This document shows, in pieces, positions 56,283-64,000 of a stretch of DNA of 64,000 bases. The stretch spans positions 1 to 64,000 of the forward strand of contig JALJCO010003963.1 in the NCBI GenBank assembly GCA_023101725.1, given 5' to 3'. How positions within the stretch are numbered: the first letter of the stretch is position 1; each line of letters opens with the position of its first letter. The position numbers were made by a program, and so were the translations under genes. This DNA comes from Atherinomorus stipes (taxonomy: Eukaryota; Chordata; Actinopteri; Atheriniformes; Atherinidae). The notes under the pieces were generated by a model. It did no database searches and had not been told where the DNA came from. It saw only the letters and a program-made list of their open reading frames with translations.

Positions 56283-56560
56283 ACATTCCGTGTCCGTCTC
56301 CTCTGGTGCAGAAATAAGGACGTCCCCCTCGGTCTCACAGAAGAGGTCGGATGGATGCGACATGCCTGTACAGACCACGGTCACTTTGACACAGATCAGA
56401 TATGTATCCGATTCAGTGCCACAATTTGAAAGTGGCCTGAATCTGATCCAGAAATGTCAGATTCAATGCGACTTTCGCTGTTCACACAGTCAGAAGCAGA
56501 TCGGATATGGGTCACATTTGAGAGAAAAAGGTCCGCATCGGCAGGGCATGCCTCCTTGGG
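56283..56560. repeat. Probable dispersed MITE fragment
   Basis: Several inverted or direct copies of the motif cagatcggatatgg/atccgattcagtg occur within 150 bp, a style common in short fish DNA transposons. Exact ends were not found. Confidence 0.35.
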
Positions 56561-57000
56561 GTTGGACCTGTCTTCACACCCTGGTGTCTAGTCACTGCAG
56601 TGGGGGCCGGGGCATCCCTGCTTTGTGGGTTGTGTGTGTGAGTAGGGGTATATGTGTTGGGGATGGGGGTTGTGGGGTGGCCAGGTCTTTTCCACGGCGG
56701 GTGCCTGTTCTGCTCGGGTGCTTGGCTGGGTGGGACTAATCAGCACGATTGAACTAGTGCGGGTTGTGCTCGCCTGAATCAGGAGCTGGGCGGGTTGGGC
56801 TTGTGGCGTGGGGGAGGGTTGGTGGCCCTGCAGTTCCCATCAGTGGTGTGTGTCTGGAGAGTGAGCATGGGTACATGTGGGCATGAAAAGGGGGATGCGT
56901 ACGTGATTATGAGGGTGTGAGTGGATGCGTGGGCAGTTGAGGGTGCATGGCAGATGTGTGTATTCGAATATGGATAGAGGGGTACATGGGTGGGGTTTGT
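56561..57000. repeat. G/T-rich low-complexity region
   Basis: gggtgtg/gtgggg-type strings dominate the plus strand. No regular period was found. The His/Thr/Pro-rich minus-strand frame is compositional. Confidence 0.6.
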
Positions 57001-57079
57001 GTGTGTCGGGGATATAGTTAACTAAAACTGACACTAAAACTAAAACTAGCAGTGAACAAAATAATTTAGTTAACTGAAA

Positions 57080-57235
57080 CAAAACTGGACTAACTTCAAT
57101 GCACTTTAATGGACATTTGAGCAGAGAGTGTCCGAGCGTATTGGGTTAGCTGTGTGCAATGTGATTGGCCCATCACATTTGTGGGCGTGGTTTAGCCATA
57201 GGTTTATTGTGCATATAGCCCATTCACAAAGCTAC
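57080..57235 (-). repeat. Inverted copy of the THAP-relic 5' flank
   Basis: The reverse complement of caatgtgattggcccatcac, then gcgtggtttagccatagg, matches 2062-2170. The coding part present at 2224 is absent here. Confidence 0.6.
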
Positions 57236-57299
57236 ATGGCTTCCTGATCCACTCCCTTCCACCTTGGTTAAATCCTGCTGTCCCTCGTCCCTCTCATCA

Positions 57300-59100
57300 C
57301 AAAATCCATTCTTTCTTTTCTAAACTCTGTTTCAGTTCCCTCTGGACTTCAAATAGCTTCTGTCACACTCATTCTGAACAAACCTGGTCTAGACCCCACC
57401 GACTTTCATAATTTACATCCCACGTCAAAGTCACCTTTCCTATACAAAATTCTCGCCTCTCAAATCCACCATCATCTGATGTCCAATAATATCTATGAAG
57501 AGTTTCAGTCAGGCTTCCACCGCCTGCATAGTACCGAAACAACCTGTCCTTCAAAGTCATACCTACTATACGGTCGTTTTTGCATGCACGAAAATACGCT
57601 CTCTGTGAGCGTATTTCACACGCTCCCTGTCACCGCTGGCGATGGCAGGAGGAGAAATGACGGCGAGTCTGACTAAAGAGAAGGAAGCCGACTGAAGAAA
57701 GATATTTAACAACTGGTTGAAACACTTGAGGCGTGTTTAGCTCAACTAGTTGGGAAGCTGCTCCAGTATTCAGGGGCTGCAGTTCTTCCACGCAGCCGGT
57801 CTCGGCACGATTCTCAGCCTGGGACCCACTGCAGCCCCCACTCTCTGCCCCCTTTCCCTCTCCTCCCATCCGGTGATATAAAGGCTGTCAAAGCCTGAAG
57901 AAACACCTGATTACGATACGACAGTGTACATTTATTATGTCGCTTATTTGAATTCTGTCTATGTATGTTCATTGATGAATGTGCACGTATATGACATGAA
58001 AAAAGTTACTGCCAGCCGCCGCAACACCGCACATGTCCTGTTAATCCCTTTCTTCCGGCTCGTTGTTAATAGCGTCCTTAGCAACCACCGTAGCAACAAT
58101 CACAAAGCCTGAAAGAATGTCCGTCAACACGAAAAAGAACTTTAGGTCGTCTACATGACACAAAGGAATATTATGAAAACAATGTGTATATTTGACTGTA
58201 GAAAAGTTATTAGAACAAAGCTGAAACCACAATCTATCTTAAAAAATATAAATTTTACTGAAGATTGAAGGGGCATCCGCCATTTTTCTTTTGGTCATGC
58301 CAGGGAGGAACGCGGCAGTCACGTAACCACCACTGGGAGTCGCTATTGGACGCTTTTAAAAAAAAAAAACGTTGATATAGGTCGTATTTTCGTGCGTGCA
58401 AAAACGACCGTATAGTACGTATGACTTTGGAAGGTTGTACCGAAAACCGCTTTTCTTAAAAATGACCTCCTCATGGCCTCAGATTCTCGAGTACTTTCCA
58501 TTCTCATTCTTCTTGATCTCTCAGCATTTCCCACACAACTCTCCTCAATAAATTACTATCAATTGTTATCACCCTCACTCCTCTAGCCTGGTTCACCTCA
58601 TACTGTATTTATTATACCAAACAACTCATATCCCTTAAATCTCACAAATCCATCTCCTTTCCCATCTCAGCTGGGGTACACCAAGATCCTGTTCTGTTCC
58701 TCATATACATTTGTCCTCTTGGCTACATTCTCCATAAACACAATATTATTTTCCATTGCTATGTGGACGACACCCATCTCTCTCTACTAAACCATCTTCC
58801 TCTCTCCCATCATCCGCTGTTTTAAAAAAAATCATTCTTAGTTTTCATTCATTTCTTTTCAAACTGAACAGCTGTAAAACTCAAGTCCTCAGCGTTGGTA
58901 CATCTCTCTTTCTAAAGCCAATAACTTCTCCAACACCACCGACAATACATCTGTCCTCCTCCCCTCAGGTTAAGAGTGTGGGTGTTGTCCTCAACAGTGT
59001 CCTCTCATTTCAGTCTCACATTAACATCATCACTCTACCTGCCTGTTTTCACCTACGTAACATCGATGACCTCTGTCCCTCTCTCTGGTTCTGTTTAAGG
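57300..59100 (+). pseudogene. L2-type reverse transcriptase, degraded
   Basis: The first part reads VPSGLQIASVTLILNKPGLD, then NLHPTSKSPFLYKILASQI and YEEFQSGFHRLHSTETT, the N-terminal block of an L2-like reverse transcriptase. After the insertion come an LDLSAFP segment (58515-58540), where the usual AFDT is damaged, then a GVHQDPVLFLIYI-like segment and HCYVDDTHLSLL near 58758, the catalytic YVDD box. Next come LNSCKTQVLSVGT and VKSVGVVLNSVLSFQSHIN, then the HLRNI thumb motif. Stops and frameshifts are frequent, for example in the segment after LSHH. It is an old, dead copy. Confidence 0.8.
57540..58436. mobile_element. Mutator-like (MULE) non-autonomous element
   Basis: A perfect 9-bp duplication gtaccgaaa (57531-57539 and 58437-58445) flanks terminal inverted repeats of about 50 bp. 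The left has CCTTCAAAGTCATACC, then actatacggtcgtttttgc and acgaaaatacg. The right is the near-exact reverse complement. Nine-base duplications with long inverted ends are the hallmark of the Mutator superfamily. The 897-bp interior has no recognised transposase. Confidence 0.8.
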
Positions 59101-59138
59101 GGATTGTCGTAGGAAGGGAACAAAAACTGGACTAACAC

Positions 59139-59865
59139 AGTCTGACCAGTACAGATCCATGCTGGTTTACCTGGACTTCCCACAGTCTGACCAGTACAGA
59201 TCCATGCTGGTTTACCTGGACTCCCACAGTCTGACCAGTACAGATCCATGCTGGTTTACCTGGACTTCCCACAGTCTGACCAGTACAGATCCATGCTGGT
59301 TTACCTGGACTTCCCCCAGTCTGACCAGTACTGATCCATGCGGGTTTACCTGGACTTCCAACAGTCTGACCAGAACAGATCCATGCTGGTTTACCTGGAC
59401 TTCCCACAGTCTGACCAGTACTGATCCATGCTGGTTTACCTGGACTTCCCACAGTCTGACCAGTACAGATCCATGCTGGTTTACCTGGACTCCCACAGTC
59501 TGACCAGTACAGATCCATGCTGGTTTACCTGGACTCCCACAGTCTGACCAGTACAGATCCATGCTGGTTTACCTGGACTTCCCACAGTCTGACCAGTACA
59601 GATCCATGCTGGTTTACCTGGACTCCCACAGTCTGAGTCAGACTGATATGGGTACGACCCCCACAGTCTGACCAGCATGGATCAGTACTGGTCAGACTCG
59701 TCTGACCAGTACTGATCCATGCTGGTTTACCTGGACTTCCCACAGCCTGGCCAGTACTGATCCATGCTGGTTTACCTGGACCCCCACAGTCTGACCAGTA
59801 CAGATCCATGCTGGTTTACCTGGACTCCCACAGCCTGGCCAGTACAGATCCATGCTGGACCCTCT
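59139..59865. repeat. 45-bp minisatellite with 43-bp variants
   Basis: About 16 copies of a unit containing cagtctgaccagtacagatc, then catgctggtttacctggact and tcc. Some units end ctcc instead of cttccc, so the length alternates between 45 and 43 bp. One unit at about 59635-59705 is scrambled, with an inverted piece (accagcatggatcagtactg). The repeat is open in several frames on both strands; none of these is a protein. Confidence 0.95.
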
Positions 59866-59989
59866 TGTTTGAATTCTTGCTTGTGTAAGTCAAATTTGAA
59901 AAAAGCCTCCAGACAGTAGGTAGTAGTAGTAGTAATAGTAGTAGTATGCAGTTGATGAGCACTGCATGTGTTTGTCATAGATATCACTA

Positions 59990-60175
59990 GATGCCGCCTC
60001 CGACGCTGGTGTCCATTGGAGCGATACGTCTGCTCGGCCACCATCTTAGGCAGGGGGAAGCCGCGTCTTCTCATTGCATTAATCAATGTAGGCTGAGATC
60101 TATTCCAGATTAAATACACCATAACTGACTCAATTTTCAACCGATTTTCAAGCCGTTTGGTCTATTATAGATATC
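59990..60175 (-). repeat. Dispersed repeat, inverted partner at 61372
   Basis: The reverse complement of about 59992-60062 (gatggtggccgagcagacgt, then ggaggcggcatctag) matches 61395-61450. The two copies face each other about 1.3 kb apart. They could be the ends of one element or two separate insertions. Confidence 0.5.
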
Positions 60176-60259
60176 TGATATTTATGACAAAGCATAGATT
60201 ATTTCATTTAGTACATATACACATACTCAGATACACACCCACATGCATACATGGTACAC

Positions 60260-60356
60260 CAGCCTGACCAGCGTTATGTATGAGACTTGCCGTATGTATG
60301 AGACACACGGCGAGTCTGACTTGCAGTGTGTGTCATACATAACGCTGGTCAGGCTG
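60260..60356. repeat. Perfect 24-bp-arm inverted repeat
   Basis: Arms 60260-60283 (cagcctgaccagcgttatg, then tatga) and 60333-60356 are exact reverse complements with a 49-nt spacer. The spacer holds further short complements (gagact/agtctg). It sits directly before a long CT/AT microsatellite. Confidence 0.85.
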
Positions 60357-60384
60357 CTTTTTTATATTATTTGAAAAAAAATTT

Positions 60385-60387
<3 letters not shown>

Positions 60388-60453
<66 letters not shown>

Positions 60454-60480
60454 CCCTCCCTCTCTCTATCTATCTCTCTA

Positions 60481-60511
<31 letters not shown>

Positions 60512-60523
60512 TCTGTCTCTCTG

Positions 60524-60612
<89 letters not shown>
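60388..60612. repeat. Compound (CT)n-(AT)n-(CA)n microsatellite
   Basis: About 145 bp of CT/TC repeats with small interruptions, then about 66 bp of AT and a short ACAC end. Ser/Leu and Tyr/Ile frames are artefacts. Confidence 0.95.
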
Positions 60613-60613
<1 letters not shown>

Positions 60614-61371
60614 TACATACATGGTAGTGGAGTACAAATATAATGACTAAAGAAATAAGCTGTAATTCAAATCATCAACCAGAACAAAACTCACAATTAT
60701 CCTTAATTTTAAAAATGTAATAAATACCACCAAAACCAAACATGTAAAACCGTTATTCATTCATTTTCTGTTGTAGTAAAAACTACAAATTTGAACACAT
60801 TAAAAGCAGTTTGAATATACCACAACAACAGAGTTTATTCATTCTCTTCATGCTCATCATCCAGTATTGCTTTAGGAATTGTGAGCTGATTTTAGCTACC
60901 AGGTGTAATAATTTTGTTTTTCGCAGGGTCTTTATCAGGTTTGTATTTCTGGTAAGTCTAGATAAATGAATAATATTCTACATTATTCAGGTACTTAAGA
61001 ATAACTCATTCATGTGATGTTTAAAAAATGTCTTATCAGAATATGGCATTTTAACATCAAGGATGTGACACTAATTAACTAAGTTTTAAATGTTTATCTG
61101 AGGATGAATTCAGAAAGGAAAACCTTCTAACCATTTCTTTTATAATCATTTAGTGAGCACTGAAATATTTAGATCATGTGAGAAATTATGACACAAACTT
61201 TTCAAAAACGCTGAGGAAAAGTAAAACTAGATTGTATCACTCCTTTCAAACGAGTTGACTGTCCAGTTCTGTCCAAGTCTTCTGGTCTGAAATCAATGAC
61301 AGCCGCAGACGGCTGAACAATCTGTCGGCATGAAGTCAAAGAAACTCAACTTTACCACAGATATGGACCTA
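60613..61371. other. Unassigned AT-rich DNA
   Basis: No gene or element end was recognised. Confidence 0.4.
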
Positions 61372-61465
61372 ACTGCTTGTAAGAAACCCCTGCCCAAGAT
61401 GGTGGCCGAGCCGACGTACGCTACGGGTCCGACGGCGGCATCTAATGTTTATATCTATGATGTGT
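61372..61465 (+). repeat. Dispersed repeat, direct copy
   Basis: cccctgcccaagatggtggc, then cgagccgacgtacg and gtccgacggcggcatctaat, matches the inverted copy at 59990-60062. Confidence 0.5.
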
Positions 61466-62989
61466 TTGTAAACTCCTCCATAGCAACTTTCCTGCTATCC
61501 TGGTTGTTCCTGAGCAAACTGTGGAAAACATCATGTGAAAAACTCAACTACTAACCGATAAGACCGAGATGGAGTCATTGATATAAACAGGGTGACCTGA
61601 CTCTCCTCTGCTGTTATTGCCAGAGGACAGAGCAGAAAATCACTTGCTGCTGTTGGATGTGAAACAAGCTCGCAAATCTAAAACATCCCAGATAAGAGAG
61701 AAGACCCGCTGTAATTGGAAAGCAGTTTGTAACAGTTCTGCTTTTATTTCTTTAAAGGAGTACAGCGCAAGTTCCAGCTTTTTTCCAGAAGTTCGCCCCC
61801 TCTGGCAACAAGTGGAAGTGACACTAAAGTCGAGCACACGCATGAGCTGCTACGACTGCATTGGTCTCTAACTCACATTACACTCAGTCTGAGCCCAGAG
61901 TTGGAGTTAGTTAGTTAGTCTACTGAGGAAATAAAGTTATAAATCTGCAAGTTGTTAACCGTTTGATCGTTGAGTAAACTGACGAACTGTGTGCTAACGG
62001 TAACAACAGGCTAACTCTGGCTGGAAGTTCAAATATCTAAATTCAGAGGCTGAGATCACGATTACCTTATAAAATTATCGCATCAACTAAATTTAACAAG
62101 TGGCTACAGTGTATCTCTTCCCCGGGAACAGTCATATGGCTGTCATACTGCGACATTTACATGCTAAAAACTTAGCATTCAATTTTTGCATCCTTATTTC
62201 CATCATATATCACATTTACCTTGTTAGTAAAAAGAGAGCCAACTGTGGGTCCTGTTTTATTCCCAGAATGGATCGGAGCTCCCTCCAATTAAAAAAAAGA
62301 AAGAAAAAAAAAAGCTGCTCGGTTGTTAACTCCCGTCTTACTCTGGTGCCGGTTTTTTGCCGAAAAATGCCCCCCTGCCGTGGGGACTGGTCAGACTCCA
62401 GTTTGGTTCTCTTCGTCTCACCAGACCAAACGTCTCTTCTTTGTCTTATTACTGTGAATGCACTTCAGTGGAAGTTCCTGTTTCTCTTTATTATAATTTT
62501 TATTATTTATTATTCCGCCACATTTTGTTTGCCTACTCCTCCTACACCGTTCGTGCCACATCAACCATTCAACTATCAAAGTTTTCAGCTCATTCTGGAG
62601 ACTGAGGCTGTATCTCATGGTGTTTCTAACTTTATAGTTTTTGAATTATTTGCGTTTTTGTAAAATAAAATCTAGCCATCTGATTGGCTGCTGCAAAAAT
62701 TCAGCCCAGCGATTGGTCAGTTTTTTTTTGCATAATTAGCTACCAAGACGCTGGAACCAAACCATTTGAAAAGTGCCCAGGCGGAAGCACCACTATAAAT
62801 ACCAGCCCAAATCCTGCAGCTGTTGATGGGCTTCATTGTTGTAAGCTGTGTGCCGGCGATTGGTTTTGTTCTTATATCACTGCAGAGAGTGATAGAGAGC
62901 AGAGAAGAAGAGTTGAGATGTAAGTGAATTGTAGCTTACATTGAAGGCTTTTCTACATTGATTAAAGCCAAATACTTCAGTTTTGTGAT
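61466..62989. other. Unassigned DNA, repeat-like in parts
   Basis: 61755 onward (ttaaaggagtacagcgcaag) resembles the AGGAG start of TTAA elements, but no right end was found. The 187-aa frame at 62100-62663 includes an A-rich Lys stretch and hydrophobic T-rich stretches without any motif, and is not accepted as a gene. Confidence 0.35.
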
Positions 62990-63200
62990 TAAATCTTATG
63001 TTTTTGAGTTAAATCAAGTCAAAAGTTACACTAGTCTGAAATAAGTTTTCATTTTCATTTTTAGCTTGACAGTGCATGAAAAACCAGGGGGGCGGAGTTA
63101 TTATCAGATCTCCACATATCCAGACCACAAAGCCTCCTGGGAAATATAAAAATTCAGTGGGAATTTAACGCCTTCTGATTGTTATCCTATGAATTTGATT
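62990..63200 (-). mobile_element. Fragment related to the CACTG-ended element, minus strand
   Basis: The reverse complement of about 63085-63200 (with aggataacaatcag, cagtgggaatttaac-type and ttcccaggaggctttgtgg-like blocks) matches 30240-30345 and 3280-3400. Confidence 0.5.
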
Positions 63201-64000
63201 TATTTTCTTTACTGCCTTGTTTTTGTCCACAGTCAGTGAAAGTTTATGAGAAATTCTGTAATATTTTGACATTGAACTTGTACCATGAGTGTGAAGGACA
63301 TGTATGGAGATAAATTCCCAATCGTTACTGGCTAGTATTGGCTATAGAATTTGGCAGTAACATATCGTATATGCTGTTGTAGTACTAAATGTGGTGTGAT
63401 TGTTGGTTCTTGTCAGAGAGCAAGAAATTAAAACCGCTGGTCAATGGTTGATGCGCATTGGCCATTTAATCCTGTGTGTACGCAGGGTTAAACTTTAAGG
63501 TGTCACATGGTTATATTACAACATGATGCTATGATGCTATGCTCTCTCTTCACCACCACCTCCTGTCTTCCCTTGCAGTGGAGCATAGCCTTTCTTTCTG
63601 TTGTCGTATATTTTACAAACCTATATGCTCAAATGTGACCGGCAGCATGGCCTCCAGAGTCACAACAAAATAGCCGTCTCCCATTGAGTGATAGGGGTCA
63701 TAATGTATTGAGTGTTTACCTGGTTGAGCTTGATTTGTGAGGTCCAGTCAGCATCATTCTAGCATTCTAGTTTCAGCTTATAACATGTAATGCCATTTTC
63801 AGTCATTGTTTTATTCTTCAAGGTGTTTTCACATCTACACATCCCAGTTTAACGGCTTCAGCATTGGTGCATTCACAGCGCTGTTATGTAATAACAGCAC
63901 TTTTCTAGTTGGAGTCTGAGTTGGGGTTTGAGAGGCACCTGTTCTCCATCTTTTAGCAGCAGCAGTGTTGTCTCGGCACGTGCGGACCTGCGGTGGTGGA
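63201..64000. other. Unassigned non-coding DNA
   Basis: Nothing recognisable was seen. There are no long open frames and no element ends. Confidence 0.4.

Larger units (their letters stand above)
57245..59115 (+). mobile_element. L2-type LINE fragment, split by a Mutator-like element
   Basis: 57300-57530 and 58446-59100 together read as successive parts of one reverse-transcriptase gene on the plus strand, interrupted by the insertion at 57540-58436. The 5' end is truncated. The 3' end stops near the start of a 45-bp minisatellite. Confidence 0.8.

Noticed and set aside
59132..59809. Long repetitive frames (GKPAWICTGQTV type)
   Set aside because: They are translations of the 45-bp minisatellite, which is open in several frames on both strands.
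62100..62663. 187-aa open frame with hydrophobic stretches
   Set aside because: The apparent membrane segments are T-rich DNA. It contains an A-run Lys stretch and no known motif, and lies in repeat-like DNA.

Overview
This is vertebrate nuclear DNA, most likely from a ray-finned (teleost) fish. There are no operons, no dense coding, no rRNA and no functional tRNA gene. The sequence is a thicket of transposon remnants of the kinds that dominate teleost intergenic and intronic DNA: Tc1-like transposons, Rex1- and Rex3-type and L2-type LINEs, a tRNA-derived SINE, many non-autonomous hAT, PIF/Harbinger-like and TTAA-target elements, plus microsatellites and long minisatellites. No complete host protein-coding gene is visible. 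The best candidate for a host exon is a short open segment at about 19976-20061 with plausible splice borders. The window probably lies between genes or inside a large intron. Species cannot be fixed from what is visible.

Layout. 1-8.2 kb: a THAP-domain relic (2224-2550), a 16-bp minisatellite, a TTTC microsatellite inside an old TTAA foldback element, then two TTAA elements (5888-6711 and 6716-7122) joined end to end across one TTAA. 8.2-12.0 kb: a four-level nest, a hAT-like element (8-bp duplication ctagggtc) holding a TTAA element, which holds a second TTAA element, which holds a third with its own 18-bp minisatellite. 12.1-13.5 kb: a Harbinger-like element. 14.6-15.6 kb: a dead Tc1-like transposon. 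17.6-18.6 kb: a polypurine tract. 22-31 kb: hAT and TTAA elements, a Rex3 tail, a 20-bp minisatellite and a CACTG-ended element. 31.2-36.2 kb: a second nest (TTAA element > hAT MITE > compound foldback), an intact 622-bp TTAA element, a hAT palindrome, and a TTAA element split by a Harbinger-like element with a MYB/SANT-like relic and then by a SINE. 37.4-44.1 kb: a hAT element with another inside it, a TTAA element, a second copy of the minisatellite-bearing TTAA element, a SINE and a hAT MITE. 45.6-50.8 kb: a Tc1-like transposon split by a 5'-truncated LINE, a third relative of the minisatellite-bearing family with a coding relic, and a Rex1-type LINE. 51.2-52.7 kb: a Harbinger-like element. 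53.4-54.8 kb: a 29-bp minisatellite. 57.2-59.1 kb: an L2-type LINE split by a Mutator-like element (9-bp duplication). 59.1-60.6 kb: a 45-bp minisatellite, a hairpin and a CT/AT microsatellite.

The main result is that several insertions can be ordered and proved inside the window, because an uninterrupted copy of the target is also present. At least six sequence families share TTAA target sites, and none has a recognisable transposase here. They were presumably moved in trans by piggyBac- or Kolobok-type enzymes (inference). All assignments come from reading the sequence; no database search was run, and element borders without an explicit duplication are approximate.
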